This document shows positions 7,120 through 14,382 of a stretch of 26,657 nt of DNA, piece by piece. Source of the stretch: Butyriboletus loyo (Eukaryota > Basidiomycota > Agaricomycetes > Boletales > Boletaceae); the NCBI GenBank assembly GCA_038093515.1, contig JBBPSI010000296.1, positions 1 through 26,657 of the forward strand, given 5' to 3'. Numbering within the stretch: the first letter of the stretch is position 1; the number at the start of each line of letters is the position of its first letter. The position numbers were made by a program, and so were the translations under genes. A model generated the notes under the pieces. The model was not told the DNA's origin and did no database searches. It worked only from the letters and a program-made list of their open reading frames with translations.

Positions 7120-8739
7120 TCATAAGAACGACTGCTTGATTGCTTGGAATGCCTGTTCACAAGCCGGGGTCCATGCCCATGGTGAGTTCTTCTTGGTCAA
7201 GTTGTGGAGAGGTTTTGCAATGTGGGAGAAGTCTTGGATAAATCTCTGATAGAAGTTGCAAAAACCTATGAAGGATCTGACAGCCTTCACAGAAGTTGGG
7301 GGGTTCCATTCACGAATGGCCTTCAATTTGGTAGGGTCCATCTTGACCTGCCCTTCTCGGACCATCATCCTGAGGTACTCCACTTCTTCAGCGTCAAACG
7401 AACATTTCTCCAGTTTGAGAAATAACTTGTGTTCACGAAGACGCTCTAGGACACGGATCGTCTGTGCTTCATGCTTGGCAGCGGTGGTGGAATGGATCAA
7501 AAGGTTGTCCATGTAGATAATCAGCCAACCTTCCGCCATGAGGTCACCGAAGATGTGGTCCATCAGGGCCTGGAACGTGGCTGGGGAGTTGCAAAGTCCA
7601 AAGAACATCACGGTGGGCTCGAACAGCCCTTGAGGGGTGATGAAGGCTGCTTTCCAGTGGTCATTCGGCTTGATGAGGACATTGTTGTATCCCCAGCGGA
7701 TATCCATCTTGGTGAAAATCTTTGATCCCTTGAGGCGATCGATGAGGTCGGAGATGAGAGGGAGAGGATAGGTGTTTTTGACAGTATGCGAGTTCAGGTA
7801 CCTGTAGTCCTGACAGGGGCGTAGCGAGCCATCCTTCTTGGATACAAAGAAGAAGGGGGCTGCCTGAGGAGATTTGGAGGGGGTGATCTTTCCCGACTTG
7901 AGGTGTTCCTCGACGAAAGCTTTGCAGGCTTCCGATTCTTTCGGATTCAAGGGGTAGACCTTGGCGACTTTCGGAACAAAGTCTTTGTCGAGGTCGATAG
8001 CGTGGTCGAAAGATCGGGACGGGGGTAGTTCCTCAGTGTTCTTCTTGTCAAAAACGTCCGCAAAGGCGGCGAACGGGGTAGGGAGAACTGCTTTCTCCTT
8101 GACGGCTTGAGCGGCGATCTCAGTGGCGATGGTTGCTTTTCGAATAGGGTAAGCTTCCCTTGCTGAAGCGTCTACTCGCTTCTTCCAGAGCTTGGCGATC
8201 TTGGAGTCTGGGTCCAAGTCAAGGTACCGTACCAGGTACCGTTGAGCGATTGCCCGAGGGGAGTCGTGTCGGGGCTTCTTGATTTGATCTGGGAGATCGA
8301 TGTGGCCAGTGGCCCAATCTATTACCGGGTTTGCTTCTCTTAACCACGGTAGTCCCAGGATCATGTTTTCTCTTCCTATGTTGAGGACTAGGAAACTCCG
8401 TTCCTCCTCGGTTTCTCCAACTCTGATGGAGAGGGTGACCTTGTGTCGGATGACTCCTCCTTGGTTGTTTGACCCGTCCACGTTTTGGGCACTAAGTGGC
8501 TTGGGTAGCCGTTCCATCGGCAGTTTCTTTCGCTTCACTAGATCTCGGTCTATGAAGCATCCGCTTGCGCCGCTGTCCACCAGGGCGAATGTGTCGACGA
8601 TTTGTCCCCCTTCATGCGCGAATAATGACACTGGGACTCGAATAGATTGCGCATTTGGGTTTGATAAAACTACAGGGGCGATTACATGGAGAGGCGAAGA
8701 CGTCGAAACTTCCCTCTCTTCTAAAAATCCTTTGGCCAT
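7120..8739 (-). CDS. pol: Gypsy A pol part 1: aspartic protease and reverse transcriptase
   Basis: This 539-residue frame holds the retropepsin motif ALVDSGASGCFID near residue 52, then RT from about residue 240. RT features seen are SKSPQAAPFFFVSKKDGSLR in part, the first catalytic Asp in [22 protein letters not shown] and the palm box, which reads YMDN instead of YMDD (Asn codon 7504-7506, residue 412). Loss of that Asp should abolish polymerisation. It ends at a TGA that separates RT from RNase H. The first ATG (8739) overlaps the Gag stop by 19 nt in the -1 frame. The related copy C lacks this ATG, so either -1 frameshifting or internal initiation could make Pol. Confidence 0.92.
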   Translation of the reverse strand: MAKGFLEEREVSTSSPLHVIAPVVLSNPNAQSIRVPVSLFAHEGGQIVDTFALVDSGASGCFIDRDLVKRKKLPMERLPKPLSAQNVDGSNNQGGVIRHKVTLSIRVGETEEERSFLVLNIGRENMILGLPWLREANPVIDWATGHIDLPDQIKKPRHDSPRAIAQRYLVRYLDLDPDSKIAKLWKKRVDASAREAYPIRKATIATEIAAQAVKEKAVLPTPFAAFADVFDKKNTEELPPSRSFDHAIDLDKDFVPKVAKVYPLNPKESEACKAFVEEHLKSGKITPSKSPQAAPFFFVSKKDGSLRPCQDYRYLNSHTVKNTYPLPLISDLIDRLKGSKIFTKMDIRWGYNNVLIKPNDHWKAAFITPQGLFEPTVMFFGLCNSPATFQALMDHIFGDLMAEGWLIIYMDNLLIHSTTAAKHEAQTIRVLERLREHKLFLKLEKCSFDAEEVEYLRMMVREGQVKMDPTKLKAIREWNPPTSVKAVRSFIGFCNFYQRFIQDFSHIAKPLHNLTKKNSPWAWTPACEQAFQAIKQSFL

Positions 8740-9716
8740 GCTTCGGCCACCTTGGTTGCTGCGACGGGCAGCTTTTCTTCATCTTCGTTGAAGCATGCCT
8801 TGAGGACGTTCAAGACATCTTCTTGCTGGGTGCCTCGACCTTTTAACTCGGACAGGTAGTCGACGAGTGGGGAGGGCTTGGGCTCTGGTTGCGTGACGAC
8901 GGCGGCGCGTGTGCGCTGAGGGTTGCGAGGGGGGCGAGAGGGTGGTCCTCGGGAGTTCTGCCCGTTGCGAGGGGGACGAGGATGGTTGGTAGAGCGGCAT
9001 CCGACTTGGTGGCATATGAAACACTTGTTCTGTTTCATGTACTCCGCGCGTTGCACGGGAGTAAGTCGGACAGCATCAACGTCCATGGCGTTGGGGTCCC
9101 TTCTGCTGGTCGAGGGTTTGGAGGAAGAGGAGAACGTGGGAATGTAGCGTTTCCCTGCGCGGAGGTCGTCGATGCGCTTGTGCTGCGCATGGAAGGCGGA
9201 TGTTTTCTCGGCCCATCCGGCAAGCGTGGTAGGGGGTTTCTCGCATGAGAGGACAGATTCTGCGAGGCGGGGGTCGAGACCACGAATGAACCATTCAATG
9301 AGTGCCTTTTCATCGATGATTCCTGACTTGGCGGCGAGGAGTTGGAACTCCGTGACGTAGGTGTCGTAGCCGTCCTTGCGGTTGGCCTTGTTCTGGGTGA
9401 GGTTCCCCAGGTCGATACAGGCGCTTTCTCCTACGTCAAAGGGGTGGAAGACCCTTTGGAAGTCCTCGCAGACTGTCGAGAACTCTCTTTGTCGCGCTGT
9501 GGGGTGTCCGTCTAGAAGGAGACTCATCCATCCTTCAGAGAATGTTTTGCCTTTCCCTTCGCTCATTTTCATGAGGAGGGCATTGATCTTTGACTCGTCG
9601 TCGGGGAATGCCGTCTGATTGGCGGCGAAGTAGGTGCGCATGGCGAGGAGCCATGGCGAGGCGTCTTCGTTGAGACCAGAGAAGTCTTTGGGGACGATAT
9701 TCTTTTTGTCAGACAT
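8721..9716 (-). CDS. gag: Gypsy A Gag (from first AUG)
   Basis: This 331-residue capsid-type protein opens MSDKKNIVPKDFSG. Its helical core carries the retrotransposon-gag pattern (FQRVFHPFDVGESACIDLGN, YVTEFQLLAAKSG, ALIEWFIRGLDPRLAE). A basic, Arg/Pro-rich nucleocapsid region follows. Its single knuckle is CFICHQVGCRSTNH, i.e. CX2CX4CX4H, with the usual His and last Cys exchanged. It ends WPKDF then TAG. ATG 9716 is the first ATG of the predicted transcript, but the same frame is open for 131 more codons upstream. Copy C encodes a clear homologue at 22825-24084. Confidence 0.9.
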   Translation of the reverse strand: MSDKKNIVPKDFSGLNEDASPWLLAMRTYFAANQTAFPDDESKINALLMKMSEGKGKTFSEGWMSLLLDGHPTARQREFSTVCEDFQRVFHPFDVGESACIDLGNLTQNKANRKDGYDTYVTEFQLLAAKSGIIDEKALIEWFIRGLDPRLAESVLSCEKPPTTLAGWAEKTSAFHAQHKRIDDLRAGKRYIPTFSSSSKPSTSRRDPNAMDVDAVRLTPVQRAEYMKQNKCFICHQVGCRSTNHPRPPRNGQNSRGPPSRPPRNPQRTRAAVVTQPEPKPSPLVDYLSELKGRGTQQEDVLNVLKACFNEDEEKLPVAATKVAEAWPKDF

Positions 9717-10109
9717 ATCGTTGTTGTTGTCTTCGTCGTCAGATGGATCTGCAGGAGGATAGTACGGTGGAGAGGGAGAGCGGGAGACGTGGGGGGAAAC
9801 GTGGGGGGTTCTGTCGAGCCAGTCGCTGTCGTAACCGTCGTTGCTAGGGGTAGGTTCCGATCCTTGCCCTTGACCCTGGTCCTTGGGTTGGTATGAGGGT
9901 TCGGGGTCAGACTGGGGCGAAGGGTCAAACTGGGGTTGAGGGTCTGGCTGGGCGGGAGAGTGTGGCGGTGATGGGTTGTCGACGACGATGGGTTCCGGTT
10001 CGGGAGAGGGAACGCGGAAAGAACGACCGACGCGTCTTGAACGTGAGATGGAAATGGTGGGCGAGGGGAGGGCGGCTTTACTGCTGGAGAGCAGAAGCGA
10101 GGTGAAGAT
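9717..10109 (-). other. Possible non-AUG N-terminal extension of Gypsy A Gag
   Basis: The Gag frame continues upstream to the TAG inside the primer site (10110-10112) without an ATG. The translation is proline-rich and acidic (SFRVPSPEPEPIVVDNP; later YDSDWLDRTP and ADPSDDEDNNND). Copy C encodes the same string (SFRVPSPSPGPIVVDSP; YDSDYLDRS) and most nucleotide differences fall in third codon positions, as expected if it is translated. In both copies an ATT sits in a Kozak-like GCCCACC context (10053-10055 here). A CTG at 10092-10094 is a second candidate start. Confidence 0.55.
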
Positions 10110-10117
10110 CTAGTTCT
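10108..10117 (-). promoter_or_regulatory. Self-primer binding site of Gypsy A
   Basis: On the minus strand AGAACTAGAT lies two bases inside the 5' LTR and is exactly complementary to ATCTAGTTCT, the predicted 5' end of the element RNA at 10273-10282. No TGG start typical of tRNA primer sites is present. This matches the Tf1/sushi type of self-priming. Confidence 0.75.
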
Positions 10118-10272
10118 TTTGTTACGCTGGGCGCTAACAACTAGAACAGCGAGGAGGCACTCTGGAGTGGCCTCAGGACTCGGGAGACGATTCTCGGACT
10201 GGGTCTCAGACTATGTCTTAGTGCGCACACTAAGAGTCTGGAGGAGAACTAATTGCTAGCAGGTGACTGCGT

Positions 10273-10282
10273 AGAACTAGAT
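10273..10282 (-). promoter_or_regulatory. Predicted transcript start / self-primer of Gypsy A
   Basis: ATCTAGTTCT begins 32 bases after the first T of TATAAAG at 10308-10314 and is complementary to the primer site at 10108-10117. The coincidence of TATA spacing and complementarity supports the call. The LTR of copy C has the same word 33 bases after its TATA box. Confidence 0.7.
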
Positions 10283-10307
10283 ACTGTACATGGTATAAAG
10301 GCTGGGT

Positions 10308-10314
10308 CTTTATA
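10308..10314 (-). promoter_or_regulatory. TATA box of Gypsy A LTR
   Basis: TATAAAG on the minus strand, correctly spaced from the predicted start. The 3' LTR has the same box. Confidence 0.65.
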
Positions 10315-10547
10315 CTACTGGGGTCTGCGCACAGACCATGTCCCTAATTGAGCCGTGAGAAGGGAAAGTACAAACGGGGAAGAGATACTCTAGAACGTTC
10401 TGGAGTATGAAGGAAAGTGCGTCCGTGCACGGGAAGTGGTGACTAAGCTAGAACGGTTGGTACCGTTCAAAGGGAACTAGCTGTAAGCTAGGCGAATGAA
10501 GTAGTCCAAGTGGTAGTGGATGGAAAAAGTATACCACTACCGTAACA

Positions 10548-10552
10548 GTCCC
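10548..10552. repeat. Target-site duplication of Gypsy A, right copy (GTCCC)
   Basis: It exactly matches 3414-3418. Confidence 0.93.
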
Positions 10553-10639
10553 ATGTAGATATCAGCAAATGTATAATGCCTTATCAAGGTGTTCTGCAGT
10601 GGAATTCACTGCATGACAAGACAGTGCTGTAACAGCATA
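10553..10639 (-). pseudogene. Copia F: upstream pol remnant
   Basis: On the minus strand this reads YAVTALSCHAVNSTAEHLDK, then ALYIC, a stop, and YLHGT, the segment just before the Copia RNase H. It continues in frame across the Gypsy A insertion into 3413 and downward. At 10640 it is cut by Tc1-2, and on the far side of Tc1-2 (14383) the sequence is Gypsy, not Copia. Confidence 0.82.
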
Positions 10640-11027
10640 CAGTGGGCAACAAAACCATTGCAATGTTGGCAACATTTTGACTGTTAAGCTAATAACTCAA
10701 GAACCACTAAAGGTAAACCTCCTAAACCTACCCATAGAAGAACACCATAATCAAGGGCTTTCCAAATATATATACATTGCTTATGTAATTCATTCTATAT
10801 CAGGAGATATTCACCAATCAAGCAAGGTGTTATAATTGTATCTCTTATAACAGACTTTTGCATTTGGACTTCACCATTTTTCTTTCAAAGGTCATGTGAC
10901 TCAGTGCATGTGATCGTGGGATTATACATGTGACCAAAGGATGACTAAGCATATGACATCATGGTCCAGACTGGCCCAGACTCTATGACGTCATGCCTCA
11001 TGTATTTAATCTCTGTTTGCTTCTCTT

Positions 11028-11132
11028 CTCTTTGATCACTGTCAACTTCTCTTTGATTGCTGTTGACTTCTCTTTGATTGCTGTTGACTTCTCTTTGATC
11101 ACCATCAACTTCTATTTAATCTCCATCGACCC
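11028..11132 (+). repeat. 21-bp tandem repeat inside LTR E2, about 5 units
   Basis: Units of the form CTCTTTGATTGCTGTTGACTT, trimmed here to CTCTTTGATTGCTGTTGAC, occur in tandem with the last unit degraded. The homologous part of the Gypsy E LTR has only a weak version. This looks like local expansion. Confidence 0.75.
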
Positions 11133-11466
11133 TGTACTTCTTCTTATACAGTGGCTCAAAAAACTGTCTGCATGTTTGCATGTTTTACATTAAATATCAC
11201 TCAATGCAATAACCCCTGATCCTAACCCTAGGTGGTGGGTGTATGAAATAAGGTACCTGCCCTTGGCCTTCTATTGGCCCAGAGATTAGATAATATGGAT
11301 AAGGTTTGATGGAATGTCAGCTATTCTAAAATGACAGGTCATGTGGACAGTTTTTTGACTTTAGGTTTTGATCACATATATTAGACCCTAGATGCTGTAA
11401 TATCATTACATACATCCATAAAGGGTCCTATTATGTCACCTTTATATAACTGAGTGTCAGCCAACA

Positions 11467-11475
11467 TATAAAAAC
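11467..11475 (+). promoter_or_regulatory. TATA-like box upstream of Tc1-1 transposase
   Basis: TATAAAAAC lies about 43 bases before the likely start codon at 11510. Confidence 0.4.
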
Positions 11476-11509
11476 CCCATCTTCCCATGTTTATTTTCTC
11501 ACCATCACC

Positions 11510-12508
11510 ATGAAATCCATTTCCACCTCTCCAAGACAAAATATTATCTCTCTCTCCTCTCTTGGCCTTTCAACTAGGAAGATTGCCTCCCAGACTGGCC
11601 TAGGGAAGTCTACTGTGGCTAGAGTACTCCAAGAGATCCAACCTGACAAGGAGAAGCTTCATGCTGGCTGTCCTTCTAAGCTTACTCCTACCAACAAATG
11701 TGCTATTGTCTAGCAAATCATTACTGGCAAGGCCAAAAATGCAGTCCAGGCTACAAATTTCATTAGTTCCATCATTGAACCTCCCATACCCTCCCATACA
11801 GTAAGAAAAGACCTCAAGGAGGGTGCATTTAAAGGCTGTGATAAAGAAGAAGAAATGTCATCTTCCAATCAGCCCTAGAAAAAGATGATTTCCCTTTTCT
11901 CTCAAGTATCAATAAGGACTGGAAGAGGATTATTTGGTCAGATGAGACCAAAATAAATAGAATTGGGTCAGGTGGACAGGAGTGTATGTGTGGAAAAAGA
12001 AGACAAAGGGCCTAACTGCCAGAGAGGTTACAGGTGCAGTCAAGTTTGGAGCAAATTTCCTGATGGTATAGGGTTCAATGGAGTGGGGGCTTTAAGTGAG
12101 GTTGAGGGGAGGATGGATGGTGAACAGTATGTGTAAATTCTAGAGGAAGAATTGCTATAACACATGGAGAAATCTGGAATTTCTCAACATGATATCATTT
12201 TTCAGCAGAATAATGATCCCAAACATACCTCCAAAAGAGCCCAGAATTGGTTTGGGGAGCAAGGAATCAAGCTTCTGGATTGGCCTGCACAATCTCCAGA
12301 CCTCAACCCCATTGAACACACTTGGAATCACCTCAAAAGATGTCTCTCAGCTTATAATAGTGCTCCTATAGGAGTTCATCAATTATGGGAAAGGGTGGTG
12401 GTAGAGTGGGGGAATATTTCTGTGGAACAGTGTCACAAATGGATAGAAAGCATGCCTAGAAGAGTTGAAGCAGTTATCAAGGCCAAGGGAGCTCATACCA
12501 AATACTAG
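11510..12508 (+). pseudogene. Tc1-1 transposase, inactivated
   Basis: It starts MKSISTSPRQNIISLSS. The N-terminal helix-turn-helix is visible (LGLSTRKIASQTGLGKSTVA), followed after a stop at 11711-11713 by a decayed middle with frameshifts. The first catalytic Asp block (IIWSDETKIN by homology) is near 11930. The C-terminal part from 12164 is well kept: FQQNNDPKHTSK, WPAQSPDLNPIEHTW and HKWIESMPRRVEAVIKAKG. The spacing fits a DD34E Tc1 transposase, but the second catalytic Asp (QQD) is Asn (QQN). Several stops plus this change mean no activity. Confidence 0.88.
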
Positions 12509-13040
12509 ATAGTTGGATTTTTGTAAAGTCAAACAACTGTCCGCATGACCTGTCATTTTAAAATAGCTGACATTCCATCAAACCTTATCCATATTACCTG
12601 ATTCCTGGGCCAATAGAAGGCCAAGAGTGGGTACCTCATTTCATACACCCACCACCTAGGGTTAGGATCAGGGGTTATGTCATTGAGTGATATGTAATGT
12701 AAAACATGCAAACATGCAGACAGTTTTTTGAGCCACTGTATGTACATGTATAGTAATTAGTCTCACACACTGCTTGGTCTGTGCGCATTCTCTTGTAATA
12801 TAAAAGGCTTGTGGTTTGGGCTAGGATTCCCTAGCTTTAACCACTTGTCTATTTGCTGGCAACAGTTGAGGATTAAGATTAAAGCTCCTTGTCCACACTC
12901 GCCAGTACTTTCTGTAGTACTGCAACAGTTGCGGAACCACTTGTGACTTGTATTCAGACTAGCATTCGACTGTCGATTGCTATCGTTACACAAGGGTACT
13001 CATTATAACAGTTTTGTTACTGATATCAAGGGTATCTAAA

Positions 13041-14037
13041 TTAGTATGAAGTATATCCTCCTTTGGCTTTAATCACCTCCTGAATCCTTTTAGGCATACT
13101 CTCAATCAACTCCTGACACTGTGCAATCCCAATCCTATCCCACTCTGCCTGTACATGCTCCCACAACTCCAAAACCCCCTTAGGTGACTCAGGATACTCT
13201 GCTAGCCTTCTTTTGAGAAGAAACCATAGGTATTCTATGGGGTTGAGGTCTGGAGACTGAGCAGGCCATACCATGACCTCAAATCCATTGTCAGAAAACC
13301 ACTCCTTGGCTCTCCTGCTGGTATGCTTGTGGTCATTATCCTGCTAAAAGATAATGTTCTCTGAAATTTTTGCATAATACTGAATCCATGATCTGCACAT
13401 AAATATTAGCATCCATCTTACCATCAATCTTGCAAGCCATTCCAACTCCCTCCCAGATCATACAACCCCATATCATCACTGATCCTCCTCCAAACTTCAC
13501 TGTACCTTCCACCAGCCTATCACTTAGGCCCTCTCCTGCCTTTTTCCACACCCATTTCCTTTCATCTGACCCAATGCAATTGATTTTGGTCTCATCTGAC
13601 CATATGACATGCTTCCAGTCCTCCATAGTCCAATCCTGATGGCTTAAAGCAAAGTCCATTCTTGCCCTCCTATGATGCATAGAGAGAAGGGGGGGTTTCT
13701 TCTTCACCACAGCCTTCATACCAGTCTTCCTGAGGTGATGACGAATGGTTTTGGGGGAGATGGAATGGTTCTTGATGTCCTGAAGAGTTTTGGTAACCTG
13801 GACAGCATTTTCAGCCTTCCCAGTACCAATAAGACAAATGGCATGGCGCATGTCAGTGGGAGTTATGAGGGATGGGCAACCACCAAAGGCTTTGAGTAGG
13901 TCTGGATAGTGTTTGGAGCAAAGTCTACTAATGGTAGAGTGGTTGAGACCAGTAGAATGTGAGATCTGGCAAGTGGATTGACCCATTTCCAGGCAGGAGA
14001 TGATTTGGTTGGTTTGTTCAATAGAAAGGGATTTCAT
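13041..14037 (-). pseudogene. Tc1-2 transposase, inactivated
   Basis: The likely start is ATG 14037 (MKSLSIEQTNQIISCLEMG), aligned with the start of the Tc1-1 protein; the frame is open 26 codons further up. It has an N-terminal helix-turn-helix (TCQISHSTGLNHSTISRL), the first Asp in VIWSDETKINCIGSDE, GGGSVMIWGC, then a frameshift near 13355 and a TAG just before QDNDHKHTS. After this the frame is open to the end with WPAQSPDLNPIEYLW and ELIESMPKRIQEVIKAKGG. All three DD34E residues are present, so it was broken by one frameshift and one stop and is less decayed than Tc1-1. Confidence 0.9.
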
Positions 14038-14161
14038 GATGGAAGTAATGGAAAAAGCGATGGTGTTTTGATGTGTTTGCACAATGTTGAACTTCTTATG
14101 CATCACATGACCCATTGCTTATGTAATACTCAGCCACAATATATGATTCTAACATTTTATA

Positions 14162-14380
14162 GGGTCAGCAACAAAACTGTTGCAATGAGTACCCTTGCTT
14201 GATTGGTGAATATCTCCTGATATAGAATGAATTACATAAGCAATGTATATACTTTTGGAAAGCCCTTGATTATGGATTTCTGCTATGGGTAGGTTTAGGA
14301 GGTTTGCCTTTAGTGGTTCTTGAGGTATTAGCTTAACAATCAAAATGTTGCCAACATTGCAACAGTTTTGTTGCCCACTG
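14162..14380. repeat. Right terminal inverted repeat of Tc1-2
   Basis: It is about 219 bp and pairs with 10640-10827 plus 12996-13024. The inner edge TCAGCAACAAAACTGTTGCA is an inverted copy of its outer end. Confidence 0.85.
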
Positions 14381-14382
14381 TA

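Larger units (their letters stand above)
3419..10547 (-). mobile_element. Gypsy A: nearly complete chromodomain LTR retrotransposon
   Basis: This is a 7129-bp Ty3/Gypsy element in reverse orientation, bounded by two 428-bp LTRs with TGTTAC...GTAACA ends and a perfect 5-bp duplication. I count 6 LTR differences (about 98.6 percent identity), so it is by far the youngest element here. Coding order on the minus strand is Gag, protease-RT, RNase H-integrase-chromodomain and a third zinc-knuckle ORF. The interior is clearly richer in G and C than the decayed elements around it. It was inserted into Copia F in the same orientation. Defects seen are YMDN at the RT active site, Asn in the RNase H TNHKNL motif and an in-frame TGA between RT and RNase H. 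Confidence 0.96.
10120..10547 (-). repeat. Gypsy A 5' LTR
   Basis: It is 428 bp and pairs with 3419-3846. It carries the promoter elements listed separately. The outer flank GTCCC (10548-10552) completes the target duplication. Confidence 0.96.
11149..12738 (+). mobile_element. Tc1-1: 1590-bp Tc1/mariner element
   Basis: Inverted repeats of 212 bp (11149-11360 and 12527-12738) start CAGTGGCTCAAAAAACTGTC and are flanked by TA (11147-11148, 12739-12740). They surround a broken transposase gene. The inner edge of each repeat carries an inverted version of the terminal motif (AGTCAAAAAACTGTCC). The element sits in solo LTR E2. The MITE at 2930-3133 belongs to this family. Confidence 0.93.
10828..12990 (+). 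mobile_element. Solo LTR E2 (same family as Gypsy E LTR), interrupted by Tc1-1
   Basis: The two parts 10828-11148 and 12741-12990 together match the LTR at 17562-18118 in reverse orientation, in order and over the full length (TGTTATAATTG... through the TATA box at 12799 to ...CGTTACA). CAAGG flanks it on both sides (10823-10827 and 12991-12995), so it is a bona fide insertion reduced to a solo LTR. The gap is Tc1-1 with its TA duplication. It lies inside the left TIR of Tc1-2. Confidence 0.9.
10640..14380 (-). mobile_element. Tc1-2: Tc1/mariner element carrying a nested LTR and Tc1-1
   Basis: The ends CAGTGGGCAACAAAAC and its inverse (GTTTTGTTGCCCACTG) are each followed by TA (10638-10639, 14381-14382). 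The right TIR spans about 14162-14380. The left TIR spans 10640-10827 and resumes at 12996-13024 because solo LTR E2 was inserted into it. Without the nested material the element is about 1.6 kb. Each TIR of about 220 bp also has an inverted copy of its own terminal motif at its inner edge. Confidence 0.9.

Noticed and set aside
11028..11132. Possible CRISPR-like spaced repeats
   Set aside because: The 21-bp units are contiguous with no spacers and lie in an LTR of a fungal element.
10993..11193. 66-codon ORF with repeated FSLIAVD
   Set aside because: It is a translation of the 21-bp tandem repeat in LTR E2 running into Tc1-1.
11205..11240. Telomere-like words (CCTAACCCTAGG; also GGGTTAGG in the right TIR and the MITE)
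   Set aside because: Only one unit occurs per copy and it is part of the Tc1-1 inverted repeat, not a telomeric array.
13041..13274. Treating the 77-codon C-terminal Tc1 ORF as an independent gene
   Set aside because: It continues the Tc1-2 transposase after a frameshift and a stop.
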